Shown: one piece after another, positions 1-9,512 of the stretch
Numbering within the stretch: position 1 is the stretch's first letter
Layout of the letters: every line of letters begins with the position of its first letter
Source: an uncultured Gammaproteobacteria bacterium
GTDB taxonomy: Bacteria; Pseudomonadota; Gammaproteobacteria; Pseudomonadales; Azotimanducaceae
DNA: 64,000 nt
Reading direction: 5' to 3'
Assembly: GCA_913045175.1 (NCBI GenBank)
Contig: CAJWQG010000001.1
Location: 62,001 to 126,000, forward strand
Program-made: the position numbers and the translations under genes
Notes under the pieces: model-generated
Seen by the model: the letters and a program-made list of their open reading frames with translations, nothing else
What the model was told of the DNA's origin: nothing
Database searches by the model: none

Positions 1-2
1 TT

Positions 3-1148
3 GAGTACACACCAAAGCGGACCCGCATGGTTCGTAACCCGTATTACTTCAAGATTGACCCCACTGGCCAACAGTTGCCATACATTGATGCCGTTGTTTC
101 CCAGGACATCGAAAGCAAGGAAGTCATCGCGGCTATGTCTGCCACCGGACAGCTCGATTTCTCCTCGTATGAGCTCAAGACCCAGGACATTCCGCTATTA
201 AAACTCGGTGAGCAAAGTGGCGACATTCGTGTGCTCATTTGGAATCGATTGCACTCGGTCGATGTGGCCATAGAATTTAACTACAATCATGAAGACAAGA
301 AACTGACTTCGCTCTACTGGGAGCGACGCTTCAGAATAGCGCTGTCTGTCGCGCTCAATCGTGAAGAGATGAACCAGATTATCTATTTCGGTCGTGGTAC
401 ACCCCGCCAGGTGACAGCACATCCAAGCAGCAGCATGTTCGTACCGGAGTACGCTACGGCATACACAGAGTACGACCCGGACCGCGCGAGATCATTGCTC
501 GATGAGCTTGGCCTTAAAGATGTTGATGGTGACGGGCTTCGAGAGTATCCAGACGGGGAGCCGCTCACCATTACCCTTGAGTTCATGGATTGGGAGACAC
601 CGAAGGCGATCACGCTTGAATTGCTTAGTGTTTACTGGCGCGAAGTCGGTATCGATATTCGCCTAAAAATCGTCGATATGGCATTGCAAACTGCGCGCGC
701 CCATGCCGGTAAGATGCAGATGACCGGTTGGCACGCCGATCGAGTTACCGATATTTTCTTACCGCAGATGGTGTGGTGGGCGCCGGTCCATAGCGGCTTT
801 GACAATACCATGTGGAATGACTGGGTAAGATGGCATCGCACAGACGGGCAGATCGGTACCGAGCCTCCGGCAGTCATTCGCGAGCTGCAACAGTGGTCGG
901 ACGAGCTATATGCCACAGTTGATCCTGAACGCCGCATCGAGTTGGGCAAAAAACTGCTGGAAAGTAATGCCCGGAATCTCTGGACCATCGGCACGGTGGG
1001 CCTGGCGCCCCAACCAGTGGTTATCTCGAGCAAACTGCGCGGCGTACCGGATCAGGGTATATGGGGTTGGGACAATCGCTGGACATTGTCATATCATCCC
1101 TCCACCTGGTACTTCGAATCTGGTGTTGCTAGCAATGAGTACGAATAA
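3..1148 (+). CDS. ABC transporter solute-binding protein, family 5 (5' end outside window)
   Basis: Periplasmic binding component of an oligopeptide/dipeptide-type ABC importer (SBP_bac_5 family). The frame is open from base 3, upstream of the first ATG at 27, and reads into the typical family phrase RNPYYFKIDPTGQQLPYID, so the start lies outside the window and only about the C-terminal 380 residues are seen. Later segments such as RFRIALSVALNREEMNQI and the end of lobe II (ARNLWTIGTVGLAPQPVV) are characteristic of this family. The two permease and two ATPase genes follow on the same strand with a 16-bp gap, so it is the first visible gene of a complete Opp/Dpp-like operon. Substrate cannot be read from sequence; members carry peptides, but also sugars and opines. 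Confidence 0.93.
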   Translation, partial: EYTPKRTRMVRNPYYFKIDPTGQQLPYIDAVVSQDIESKEVIAAMSATGQLDFSSYELKTQDIPLLKLGEQSGDIRVLIWNRLHSVDVAIEFNYNHEDKKLTSLYWERRFRIALSVALNREEMNQIIYFGRGTPRQVTAHPSSSMFVPEYATAYTEYDPDRARSLLDELGLKDVDGDGLREYPDGEPLTITLEFMDWETPKAITLELLSVYWREVGIDIRLKIVDMALQTARAHAGKMQMTGWHADRVTDIFLPQMVWWAPVHSGFDNTMWNDWVRWHRTDGQIGTEPPAVIRELQQWSDELYATVDPERRIELGKKLLESNARNLWTIGTVGLAPQPVVISSKLRGVPDQGIWGWDNRWTLSYHPSTWYFESGVASNEYE

Positions 1149-1164
1149 TGTGCGGGAGTAGTAA

Positions 1165-2148
1165 GTGAGGAGCTACGTCATCAAACGCCTGATTGGCATG
1201 GTGCCAACACTATTGCTGATCTCGATGATCGTATTCGTTGTGATTCAGTTGCCCCCGGGTGATATCGTTACCTCGACGCTGGATCGGTTGCAGGCCCAGG
1301 GGGTAGAGATATCGGCGGAACAGGTGCAGAACCTGCGCGCACAGTACAAGCTCGACAAGCCCATGGTGCTGCAGTACCTGTATTGGATTGGGAACTTTGT
1401 AACCGGCGATATGGGGTACTCGTATCTATATAGCCGGCCCGTGAATGAACTGGTGTGGGAACGGCTTGGCTACACCCTGCTTATTTCGATATCCGCGCTC
1501 CTTTTTACCTGGGCTGTCGCTGTGCCGGCCGGGATGTTCTCTGCGGTTAGACAGTACTCAGTCGGCGATTACGTGCTGACGACGGTAATGTTAGTTGGTC
1601 TGGCGACGCCAAGTTTTTTGTTGGCGCTAGTGGCCATGTATGCAGGTTACGAATGGTTCGGTATAAGTATTGGCGGATTGTTCTCGCCGGAATATCGCGA
1701 CGTTCCCTGGTCGTTAGCACGGGTGGGAGATTTTCTGAGTCATCTGTGGATTCCAATGATCGTGGTTGGGTTGGGGGGAACAGCCTCCACCATGCGTATC
1801 TTGCGCGCTAATCTTCTTGATGAGCTGAATAAACCCTACGTGGTTACTGCGCGAGCGAAGGGAGTGCCGCCGATAAAACTTCTCATCAAGTATCCCTTAC
1901 GCATTGCCATCAATCCTTTTATCAGCACCATTGGTCTGCTGTTGCCGGTACTTATCTCCGGTGAGGCCATCGTTTCCATCGTGCTGAATCTGCCTACCAC
2001 TGGCCCGGCGCTGATTCAGGCCATTGTTAATCAGGATATGTATCTGGCGGGGAGCTTTCTTATGCTCCTGGCGATTTTGACGGTAGTCGGTATGTTGCTG
2101 TCGGACCTGCTGCTCGCGTGGGCTGACCCCAGGATTCGCTATGAGTGA
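1165..2148 (+). CDS. ABC transporter permease, DppB/OppB type
   Basis: Inner-membrane permease, 327 aa, the usual size for DppB/OppB proteins. It opens with a hydrophobic segment (about residues 8-29) followed by a periplasmic loop, then further membrane segments. The EAA-type cytoplasmic loop that docks with the ATPase is at about residues 215-240 (LDELNKPYVVTARAKGV). The start is GTG at 1165, 16 bases after the binding-protein stop; no other in-frame start gives the complete first membrane helix. The 3' end overlaps the second permease by 8 bases, which points to translational coupling. Family assignment is firm; substrate is unknown. Confidence 0.95.
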   Translation: MRSYVIKRLIGMVPTLLLISMIVFVVIQLPPGDIVTSTLDRLQAQGVEISAEQVQNLRAQYKLDKPMVLQYLYWIGNFVTGDMGYSYLYSRPVNELVWERLGYTLLISISALLFTWAVAVPAGMFSAVRQYSVGDYVLTTVMLVGLATPSFLLALVAMYAGYEWFGISIGGLFSPEYRDVPWSLARVGDFLSHLWIPMIVVGLGGTASTMRILRANLLDELNKPYVVTARAKGVPPIKLLIKYPLRIAINPFISTIGLLLPVLISGEAIVSIVLNLPTTGPALIQAIVNQDMYLAGSFLMLLAILTVVGMLLSDLLLAWADPRIRYE

Positions 2149-3256
2149 GCTCACTATAGATACACAGATCGAAGCAATCTCGCCGCGCCAGTTGGCCTGG
2201 ATTAGATTCAAGCGCCATCGTCTTGCGATGGTGAGTGGCTGTTTTCTCATTCTCATCTACCTGGTTGCGGGACTTTGTGAATTTGTAACGCCATACGGCA
2301 CCGAGACGCGAAATGTGCAGGCGATTAACGCGCCCCCCATGTCGATTCATTTCGTCGACAACGACGGTTCATTTCACCTCAGACCCTTTGTGTATGGCTA
2401 TGACATGCACATCAATGACGATACCTGGATGCGCGAGTACACGGAGAATCCGGAGAAGCGTTATCCCATCTATTTCCTGGCGCGTGGTGAGAGTTACGAG
2501 TTATGGAACCTTATTGAATCAGACCTTCATCTCTTTACTACGCGGGATGGCTATATCCATCTATTCGGTACTGATCAGTTAGGTCGCGATGTGTTCAGTC
2601 GCGTGTTCTACGGTGCGCGTGTCTCTCTTTCTATCGGTATCGTGGGCGTGATGCTAACCCTGTTCTTTGGTGTACTGATCGGTGGTCTGGCGGGATACCT
2701 TGGCGGTCTCGTGGATCGGGCAGTACAGCGCGTCATTGAGGTATTGCAGTCAATGCCAACGCTGCCTCTATGGATGGCACTGTCAGCAGCGCTGCCGGTT
2801 TACTGGTCGCCGATCGCGGTTTATTTCGGGATTACTATTATCTTGTCTCTATTTGGTTGGCCCGCGCTTGCACGTCAGGTGAGGGGAAGATTCCTGGCGT
2901 TACGTGAGGAAGATTTTGTTGTGTCTGCCCGACTTCTGGGTGCAGGAAAGATGCGCATCATCTTCAAACACATGCTGCCCAGTTTTACTTCTCACGTTAT
3001 TGCCACGGCGACGCTTGCAGTGCCGGGAATGATTCTTGGTGAGACGGCATTAAGCTTTCTGGGTATTGGATTGCGGCCACCCGTAGTGAGCTGGGGTGTG
3101 CTTATGCAGCAGGCGCAAAACTATCAGGTGATCGTGATGACGCCCTGGCTTCTGATACCCGGATTATTCGTAGTATTGACGGTGATGGCCTTCAATCTTT
3201 TGGGTGATGGATTGCGCGATGCGGTCGACCCATACAGCACTGGCGGGCAGAACTGA
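2141..3256 (+). CDS. ABC transporter permease, DppC/OppC type, with enlarged periplasmic insert
   Basis: Second inner-membrane permease, 371 aa, longer than the roughly 300 aa of classical DppC. The extra length is a soluble insert of about 90 residues between the first and second membrane segments (about residues 45-135), ending just before the conserved phrase FGTDQLGRDVFSRV. The EAA loop is at about residues 250-275 (ALREEDFVVSARLLGAGK). It overlaps the upstream permease by 8 bases, and its stop overlaps the start of the first ATPase (ATGA). Similar enlarged DppC proteins are known in environmental bacteria; the role of the insert is not clear, and contact with the binding protein is only a guess. 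Confidence 0.95.
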   Translation: MSELTIDTQIEAISPRQLAWIRFKRHRLAMVSGCFLILIYLVAGLCEFVTPYGTETRNVQAINAPPMSIHFVDNDGSFHLRPFVYGYDMHINDDTWMREYTENPEKRYPIYFLARGESYELWNLIESDLHLFTTRDGYIHLFGTDQLGRDVFSRVFYGARVSLSIGIVGVMLTLFFGVLIGGLAGYLGGLVDRAVQRVIEVLQSMPTLPLWMALSAALPVYWSPIAVYFGITIILSLFGWPALARQVRGRFLALREEDFVVSARLLGAGKMRIIFKHMLPSFTSHVIATATLAVPGMILGETALSFLGIGLRPPVVSWGVLMQQAQNYQVIVMTPWLLIPGLFVVLTVMAFNLLGDGLRDAVDPYSTGGQN

Positions 3257-4206
3257 TGACCGACAACGTTTTGGAAATACGAGATCTGGCGGTCGAGTTC
3301 AAGACCGACACGGGTATCACCCATGCCTTACGCGATGTGAGTTTCGATGTACCGCGGGGTAAGGTAACCGCAGTCGTTGGTGAGTCGGGTTCTGGAAAAT
3401 CAGTTACCGCAAACTGCATCATGCGTATTATTCAACCCCCTGGTAAAATCGTTAGTGGCGATATGATGTTCTCGCCCACCCGCACCGATCCATACGATAT
3501 CGTATCCCTCGATAACAAAGACCCCAGGTTAGTTGACCTGCGAGGCGATCTCATCAGTATGGTGTTCCAGGAGCCGATGACGGCGCTGTCACCTGTATAC
3601 ACTGTTGGCAATCAGGTAGCGGAAGCCATACTTTGCCATCGTGATGTCACCGAGGAAGAAGCCTGGGAAGAGGCCGCCGATATGCTGACGCGAGTCGGTA
3701 TCGATGATGTGCCCAGGCGCATACACCAGTATCCGTTCGAATTCTCCGGTGGAATGCGCCAGCGTGTAGTGATTGCGATGGCGCTGGTTTGCAATCCGGA
3801 GGTTCTCATCTGTGACGAGCCGACCACGGCGCTGGATGTGACCATACAGGCGGAGATACTGACACTGATTCGTGATCTGCAGCAAGAGCTCAGTAATTCG
3901 GTACTCTTTATTACCCACGACCTTGGCGTGGTCGCACAGCTCGCCGATCAGGTAGTCGTGATGTACCAGGGTCGTGTACTGGAAATCGGCACGGTTCGAC
4001 AGGTATTGAAAGAGCCGCTGCATCCCTATACACGTGGCCTTTTGGCAGCCATCCCGGGGATCGTGCCAAAAGGCCAGCGACTGGAGACCATTGCCAGCGT
4101 GGTTGGCGACAGTGATATCGAAACTGCCTATCCTTTGACTCGGCTGAAGGATGGGCGTGAGGTCAGTTTATCCCCCGAGGCTCTCAGGGAGATCGACAAT
4201 GAGTGA
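3256..4206 (+). CDS. ABC transporter ATP-binding protein, DppD/OppD type
   Basis: First ATPase of the importer, 316 aa. Walker A GESGSGKS lies at about residues 42-49, the ABC signature FSGGMRQRV at about 163, Walker B VLICDEPTT at about 183, and the switch histidine in FITHDLGVVAQLADQ. After these comes the C-terminal oligopeptide-type extension (HPYTRGLLAAIPG). The start ATG overlaps the preceding stop as ATGA, and the 3' end overlaps the second ATPase, so translation of the operon is coupled throughout. It hydrolyses ATP on the cytoplasmic face of the permease pair. Assignment is secure; substrate is not determined. Confidence 0.96.
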   Translation: MTDNVLEIRDLAVEFKTDTGITHALRDVSFDVPRGKVTAVVGESGSGKSVTANCIMRIIQPPGKIVSGDMMFSPTRTDPYDIVSLDNKDPRLVDLRGDLISMVFQEPMTALSPVYTVGNQVAEAILCHRDVTEEEAWEEAADMLTRVGIDDVPRRIHQYPFEFSGGMRQRVVIAMALVCNPEVLICDEPTTALDVTIQAEILTLIRDLQQELSNSVLFITHDLGVVAQLADQVVVMYQGRVLEIGTVRQVLKEPLHPYTRGLLAAIPGIVPKGQRLETIASVVGDSDIETAYPLTRLKDGREVSLSPEALREIDNE

Positions 4207-5020
4207 AGCACTGCTGGAAGTGACTGGTCTCAGCAAGCACTTTGATGGTGTGGCTGCGGTCGATAACGTCAGCTTTTCTCTACAATCCTCGGAGACCCTT
4301 GGCATAGTAGGAGAGTCCGGATCCGGCAAGACGACGCTCGCTCGCTGTATCTTGCGCGCGATGGACCCCGACGAGGGCATGGTTCGCTTTAACGGCAACA
4401 ATGGCTGGTGTGAACTGCAGGCACTAACCGAGTCGGAACTGGTGCCGCTGCGCCAGGAAATGCAGATGGTATTCCAGGACCCGTTCTCCTCACTTAATCC
4501 ACGCATGACGGTGCAGGAAATTCTGGAAGAGCCGCTGATTATTCACGAGATTGGTGACAAGAATTCTCGCCGAGAAGCGGTACTAGACATCCTGTCACGG
4601 GTCCAGCTTGATGCAGATGCACTGACTCGCTTTCCCCATGCGTTCTCTGGCGGGCAGCGTCAGCGCATCGGTATTGCACGGGCCCTTATTCTTAGGCCCA
4701 AACTGGTCGTGTGCGACGAGTCCGTATCGGCGTTGGATGTATCGGTACAGGCGCAGATCATTAACTTGCTGGAGGATCTGCAGGAGGAGCTGGGACTTAC
4801 CTACCTGTTCGTTGCCCATGATCTTAGTGTTGTGCATCACATCTGTGATCGCATTCTGGTGATGTATCACGGGCGGGTGGTAGAAGAGGGACCCGTGGAT
4901 GAGGTATTCAACAATCCACAGGAAGACTATACCAAGCTGCTGCTGTCGGCGATTCCTTCACCTGATCCTGATGTGCCGCTCAACCCGATGGATCGTAAGA
5001 GTCTGAATCTTACGTCGTAG
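4199..5020 (+). CDS. ABC transporter ATP-binding protein, DppF/OppF type
   Basis: Second ATPase, 273 aa from the ATG at 4199. A longer frame opens at 4151, but the family N-terminus (MSEALLEVTGLSKHFDG) begins at 4199, and this ATG sits 5 bases before the previous gene's stop. It has Walker A GESGSGKT, the Q-loop MVFQDPFSSLNPRMTV, signature FSGGQRQRI and H-loop VAHDLSVV. Walker B reads VVCDESVSALDV, with Ser after the catalytic Glu instead of Pro, a common variant in this family. It forms the ATPase heterodimer with the preceding gene product. A 77-bp gap separates it from the MFS gene, and no clear terminator is visible there. Confidence 0.95.
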   Translation: MSEALLEVTGLSKHFDGVAAVDNVSFSLQSSETLGIVGESGSGKTTLARCILRAMDPDEGMVRFNGNNGWCELQALTESELVPLRQEMQMVFQDPFSSLNPRMTVQEILEEPLIIHEIGDKNSRREAVLDILSRVQLDADALTRFPHAFSGGQRQRIGIARALILRPKLVVCDESVSALDVSVQAQIINLLEDLQEELGLTYLFVAHDLSVVHHICDRILVMYHGRVVEEGPVDEVFNNPQEDYTKLLLSAIPSPDPDVPLNPMDRKSLNLTS

Positions 5021-5097
5021 TAAGCTGAGGCACTGATGCTTGTTTGCGTCTATTTGACCTCCTTCATTAATACCCTCCGCATTGGATAACAAAGGCG

Positions 5098-6387
5098 ATG
5101 AGCAGCCCTGAACAGGAACAAGAAGCCTTTGTAGACAAGCATCTGAAACGCAATATTGCTGTTCAGTTGACCCATGGATTGTTTGGTCAAACCGGGTTTC
5201 GCCTGTTTTCTGCACCCACGTTTTTGCCGGTTTACCTATATACTATTTCAGGTTCTGAGTTCTTTGTCGGACTTGCACGGTCACTGGAAGCGGTTGGTCA
5301 GATGCTGACACCGATGGTTGGTGCTTCCTTGATTGGCCATCGAAGAAAACTGTTGGGCATCACCCTTGCCTCCAGCGTGCTGATGCGATTTCAGATTTTG
5401 TTTATTGCGCTTACCGGTTTGTTTATGGGTGCCACAGACTTTGGTATGTGGTTGATCGTTTTCTTTATGGTGCTGCTGGGCCTATTTCAGGGGATTTCCG
5501 TGGTGATGATGAATTCCCTGCGCGCCAAGGTGATACCGGTACGGCGTCGAGGATTTGTCACCGGATGGCGCAACTTTTTGTCTAACGGGGCGACGGCACT
5601 ACTCGCTTATTTTGCGGGCGCATACTTCATTGATAACAATGTGCTGGGAGACGGCTACGCCGCCCTGTTCTTGTTGGCTTTCTTTATAGCGTCGCTGGGG
5701 ATCATCGCTCTGGCGCTCACGAAGGAGCCGCCTGGCGTTTCGCTAAGGAAGCGAGAGAATGTTATTCAGAGCTTCCGTTCGTTACCGGATCTGTTTAGGG
5801 AGAACCCGCACTTTGCCCGCTTCTTTTTGGTTGCAGCTCTGGGCTCTTTCGGACGTATGGCCATGCCGTTTTACATTCTCTTTGCTGCGACAAGGATGGA
5901 TATTTCAGGCGCGATGCTGGGGTTGCTTACAACGATTTGGATGCTGTCCGGGACGGTAACCAATATTCTTTGGGGTAGCATCGCAGATCGAAGTGGTTAC
6001 CGCCTCGTGATGATCGTGACCTTGGCAATGTGGACATTCGCACATTTTCAGCTCTTACTGGTCGAGGGCATTTTCGGGATCATTGTCTTTTTCGTGATTT
6101 TTGGCGTCGCATTCAGCGGATTCAATCAGGCTCGAATGAATATGGTGCTGGAGCTGGGAGCCGATGCGGATATTCCGCTTCGGGTTGCCGTTTCGAATAT
6201 GGCGAGCAACACGGTTGGGGCAGTCGGTCCTTTGCTGGGTGGTGTAATCGCAATGGCACTTGGTTATGAGGTGATTTTCGTGGTCTGTATTGTTGTACAG
6301 CTGATTGCGCTTGGCGTCATGATTGGTTTCGTGCCGGAGCCAAGGCATGTGAACGTGGTGCTTACCACTGATGAGGATGAAGCCTAA
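5098..6387 (+). CDS. Major facilitator superfamily transporter
   Basis: Predicted 12-helix inner-membrane secondary transporter, 429 aa. It has a short hydrophilic N-terminus (about 20 residues), hydrophobic segments spread along the whole length, and the MFS loop 2-3 type basic motif (GHRRKLLG, about residues 80-87). A related loop in the second half reads WGSIADRSGYRLVM. A central cytoplasmic loop carries a charged stretch (LRKRENVIQSF). It follows the peptide ABC operon after 77 bases and precedes the TRAP operon. Sequence alone does not tell substrate or direction; export of a product or import of a sugar acid are both possible. Confidence 0.88.
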   Translation: MSSPEQEQEAFVDKHLKRNIAVQLTHGLFGQTGFRLFSAPTFLPVYLYTISGSEFFVGLARSLEAVGQMLTPMVGASLIGHRRKLLGITLASSVLMRFQILFIALTGLFMGATDFGMWLIVFFMVLLGLFQGISVVMMNSLRAKVIPVRRRGFVTGWRNFLSNGATALLAYFAGAYFIDNNVLGDGYAALFLLAFFIASLGIIALALTKEPPGVSLRKRENVIQSFRSLPDLFRENPHFARFFLVAALGSFGRMAMPFYILFAATRMDISGAMLGLLTTIWMLSGTVTNILWGSIADRSGYRLVMIVTLAMWTFAHFQLLLVEGIFGIIVFFVIFGVAFSGFNQARMNMVLELGADADIPLRVAVSNMASNTVGAVGPLLGGVIAMALGYEVIFVVCIVVQLIALGVMIGFVPEPRHVNVVLTTDEDEA

Positions 6388-6455
6388 ACAGCTGGACTAA
6401 CCACCGTTCGATTGTTCAGTTACACTGGCGGTTTCGTCTGCAGGTGGGGCACCGG

Positions 6456-7574
6456 ATGTTTTCTTCTCGTTCTTTCCTGATTGCCATTGGCGTCGCGTTT
6501 CTTGCGGGCATGGTAGTTTCGCTCGCAGTACGTTCCCCAAATGCTGAAACCTCTGTGACTGTCACCAACGATACAACTGAGGTGATTGTTCGGGAACGCT
6601 GGCGGGTACCACTCAGTTCCTCCCGCAATCTACCTGGTAATGGAGAGACGCCGGTGTGGTTAGCCAATGCGGTACAGGAGGCAACGGGAGGGGAGTTTAT
6701 TGTTGACCTGTTTGATCCAGGCGAGATCGTTCCGGCATTTGCTATTACCGACGCTGTTCGAGATCGAAAAGTTCCCGCGGGATATACCTGGCTCGGATAC
6801 GATCAGGGGAAGATTCCTGCCTCAGCGCTGATTGCGGCGAAGCCCTTTGGCATGGAACCGTGGGCGTTTATCGGTTGGTGGTTGCATGGTGGTGGTAAGG
6901 AGCTGACCGAGAAGATTTACGTGGAGCACAATATGAAGCCGCTGCTTTGCGGTATTAGTGGTCCCGAGACGGCAGGGTGGTTTGCGCAACCGCTGAAGTC
7001 AGTTGATGATCTGGATGGTCTTAAGATTCGTTTCGCCGGGCTTGGTGGCAAAGCCATGCAAAGAGTGGGTGCTTCGGTGACCATGTTACCAGCTGGTGAG
7101 ATTTTCCAGGCGCTGGAAACCGGCGTTATTGACGCTACCGAGTATTCACAACCGATTACCGATCAGGCACTGGGTTTCAATCGAATTGCCAAGTACAACT
7201 ATTACCCTGGCTGGCATCAGCCGTTTAGTTCAATTCATATGGTGGTGAATCTGGAGGTGTGGGATGCCCTCGCGGCGCGCGATCAATCAATGCTCGAGGA
7301 TTTATGTTTGGGTGCCACCGCTTTTCACCTCGGTCTATCGGAAGCTCTGCAGGGTCCTGTCGTCTCAAACTTTGAGAACATTGGCGTCTCTGCGCGGCAT
7401 CTACCGGACGAAATGCTTGAAACGCTCCATGAGGCAGCCAACGAAGTGCTCGACGAGGAAGCTGAAAAGGACGCAGACTTTGCCGAGGTTCTGGCTTCGC
7501 AGCGTGAATTCCACGCGACCTATCGAAAGTGGCGCAACCTCGCTTACCTTTCCAAAGATTTCGACCAGGAGTAG
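6456..7574 (+). CDS. TRAP transporter solute-binding protein, DctP family
   Basis: Extracytoplasmic solute receptor of a tripartite ATP-independent periplasmic transporter, 372 aa. An N-terminal signal or anchor helix (SFLIAIGVAFLAGMVVSLAV) is followed by the DctP fold. The phrase KSVDDLDGLKIRF (about residues 185) and the ligand-clamp region MLPAGEIFQALETGVIDATE are typical; the Arg in KIRF usually binds a substrate carboxylate. A GTG at 6444 in the same frame could add four residues; I prefer ATG 6456 because a purine-rich GGTGGGG lies just ahead of it. DctQ and DctM follow directly. Relatives in this subgroup often bind mannitol-like or oxo-acid ligands, but the ligand here is unknown. Confidence 0.93.
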   Translation: MFSSRSFLIAIGVAFLAGMVVSLAVRSPNAETSVTVTNDTTEVIVRERWRVPLSSSRNLPGNGETPVWLANAVQEATGGEFIVDLFDPGEIVPAFAITDAVRDRKVPAGYTWLGYDQGKIPASALIAAKPFGMEPWAFIGWWLHGGGKELTEKIYVEHNMKPLLCGISGPETAGWFAQPLKSVDDLDGLKIRFAGLGGKAMQRVGASVTMLPAGEIFQALETGVIDATEYSQPITDQALGFNRIAKYNYYPGWHQPFSSIHMVVNLEVWDALAARDQSMLEDLCLGATAFHLGLSEALQGPVVSNFENIGVSARHLPDEMLETLHEAANEVLDEEAEKDADFAEVLASQREFHATYRKWRNLAYLSKDFDQE

Positions 7575-7577
7575 TTC

Positions 7578-8099
7578 ATGCAGGATGTTGAATTACCGGA
7601 AACGCGAGCATCGCGGATTATCGATTCAAGCGTGCGTGCCGTTGGTCTTGCGGCAGGTTGGATATGGGTCATTCTGCTATGTGTCATTGTTACCAACGTG
7701 GCGCTGCGATACCTGTTTGGTGAAGGGCGAGTGGAGTTTGAAGAAATCCAGTGGCATCTGAATTCTGTCGCGTTTTTGACCGCGATTGCCTATGCCTATA
7801 GTGTCGATGCGCATATACGCATCGATGTTGTCGCGAGTCGACTGAAACCTCGCACACAGGTGTGGATAGAACTTTATGGCACCGTGTTACTGCTGATTCC
7901 GTTCATCGTCATGCTGTTTATCTTCAGCCTGCCGTTCGTGTCCCATAGCTGGGCCGTTGGGGAGACATCCCAGTCCCCTGGCGGACTACCGTTTCGCTGG
8001 TTTCTGAAGGCAGTGCTGCCAATAGCGTTCCTCTTGCTGATGCTGGCGATTGTAGCCAGGGTGAGTCGGCTCTGGGCCTTCCTGTCGGGGTCATCATGA
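7578..8099 (+). CDS. TRAP transporter small permease, DctQ family
   Basis: Small membrane subunit of the TRAP transporter, 173 aa with four predicted membrane helices (about residues 25-48, 60-80, 100-122 and 140-165), the normal DctQ topology. The conserved EEIQWHLNSVAFL segment around residue 55 is typical of the family. It starts 3 bases after the receptor gene; its ribosome binding site AGGAG overlaps that gene's stop. Its own stop overlaps the DctM start as ATGA. It links the periplasmic receptor to the large permease subunit. Confidence 0.93.
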   Translation: MQDVELPETRASRIIDSSVRAVGLAAGWIWVILLCVIVTNVALRYLFGEGRVEFEEIQWHLNSVAFLTAIAYAYSVDAHIRIDVVASRLKPRTQVWIELYGTVLLLIPFIVMLFIFSLPFVSHSWAVGETSQSPGGLPFRWFLKAVLPIAFLLLMLAIVARVSRLWAFLSGSS

Positions 8100-9445
8100 C
8101 TGGTGCAGAAATACTTGCGTTGACGATGATGTTCAGTTTCATCGCACTGGTATTTACCGGCTTTCCTATCGCCTGGATTCTCGGAGGCCTTGCTGCGTTA
8201 TTTACGGCCCTGGCGATCATATTCCAGGTGGATTTTCAGGTTTCCACTAATGTGGACTGGTTCTATACATCGATGAGCATAGATCGAGTTTGGGACATCA
8301 TGGAGAACTGGGTCATGGTGGCCCTGCCGATGTTTATCTTCATGGGCATACTGCTGGATCGTTCAGGGATAGCGCGCGACCTGCTAACGGGTTTTTCAAG
8401 GTTGCTGGGTGGTGTAAGGGGCGGCCTCGCTATTACGGTCACCATTATCGGTGTGCTACTCGCGGCGACCACAGGAATTATCGGCGCATCGGTGGTGCTA
8501 CTCGGTCTGCTGGGGCTACCTGTGATGTTGGAAGCGGGCTACGACAAGAGATTGGCATCAGGAACGGTTTGCGCCGTTGGTACCCTGGGTATCCTTATTC
8601 CTCCTTCGATCATGCTGGTTGTGATGGCAGATCGTATGGCAATGAGCGTCGGCGATTTATTCCTGGGTGCATTGATACCCGGGATACTGCTGGGAACACT
8701 ATATATCGTTTATCTGCTTATTGTCGGGTTACTCAAGCCGTCATTTGCGCCCGCTGCCAAGACAGAACCCGTTGATCTTGCTGCAGTCATTGAGCTGATC
8801 AAAGCAGTGGTGCCCGCTGCGCTCCTGATTCTTGCCGTGCTGGGAAGTATTTTCTTTGGTCTGGCGACGCCCACGGAGGCCGCAGGGGTAGGTGCCGCAG
8901 GTACGCTGTTGCTAGCGTTAGTTAAGGGGTTGCTTAGCATTGATGTGATGAAAGATGTGCTGGAAGAGACCTCCAGAACAACGGCATTTATCTTTGCGGC
9001 GATAGTCGGTGCGGTCTGCTTTACCCTGGTGCTTAGAGGCCTGGGTGGTGATGAATTGATTGAAGGCGTCCTGCTCGGTCTACCATTTGAGCCAACCGGA
9101 ATCATCATCTGTATCCTTATTGCTACATTTATACTTGGCTTTTTTCTGGACTGGCTGGAATTGACCTTAATTCTGCTGCCGCTGGTTTCACCAGTGGTCG
9201 CTGGCCTCGATTTTGACCCGGTATGGTTTACCGTGTTGTTTGCGGTCTGTCTGCAAACTAGCTTCCTCACACCTCCCGTTGGCGGGGCGTTGTTCTACCT
9301 GCGGGGTATCGCGCCTCCAGGGGTCGATTTAGGCGTGATCTATCGCGGCGTCGTGCCGTTTATCATCATCCAATTGATTGGGTTGGTCATTATCTTTCAA
9401 TGGGAGTCATTGGTTACCTGGTTGCCGGCACAAGCTTATGGGTGA
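8096..9445 (+). CDS. TRAP transporter large permease, DctM family
   Basis: Large membrane subunit, 449 aa, with many hydrophobic segments and the DctM signatures ENWVMVALPMFIFMGILL (about residue 70) and GTLGILIPPSIMLVVMAD (about residue 160). It uses the sodium or proton gradient to take up the ligand delivered by the DctP receptor. The start overlaps the DctQ stop by 4 bases. The three TRAP genes form one operon, and 67 bases later a D-aminoacylase-type gene begins on the same strand. This suggests, without proving it, that an acylated amino acid or similar carboxylate is the transported substrate. Confidence 0.95.
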   Translation: MTGAEILALTMMFSFIALVFTGFPIAWILGGLAALFTALAIIFQVDFQVSTNVDWFYTSMSIDRVWDIMENWVMVALPMFIFMGILLDRSGIARDLLTGFSRLLGGVRGGLAITVTIIGVLLAATTGIIGASVVLLGLLGLPVMLEAGYDKRLASGTVCAVGTLGILIPPSIMLVVMADRMAMSVGDLFLGALIPGILLGTLYIVYLLIVGLLKPSFAPAAKTEPVDLAAVIELIKAVVPAALLILAVLGSIFFGLATPTEAAGVGAAGTLLLALVKGLLSIDVMKDVLEETSRTTAFIFAAIVGAVCFTLVLRGLGGDELIEGVLLGLPFEPTGIIICILIATFILGFFLDWLELTLILLPLVSPVVAGLDFDPVWFTVLFAVCLQTSFLTPPVGGALFYLRGIAPPGVDLGVIYRGVVPFIIIQLIGLVIIFQWESLVTWLPAQAYG

Positions 9446-9512
9446 GGTTCGTCATGGCGAGCAACCTGATATTATTTCAGCCTTCTAACTATATGTAGGG
9501 CTGGAGCACGGA

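Noticed and set aside
632-1033. Minus-strand frame of 133 codons inside the first binding-protein gene
   Set aside because: Complementary to well-conserved codons of the binding protein and without any recognisable domain; it is an antisense shadow.
8710-9270. Minus-strand frame of 186 codons inside the TRAP large-permease gene
   Set aside because: Shadow of the DctM coding frame; Ser/Arg-rich composition without a domain.
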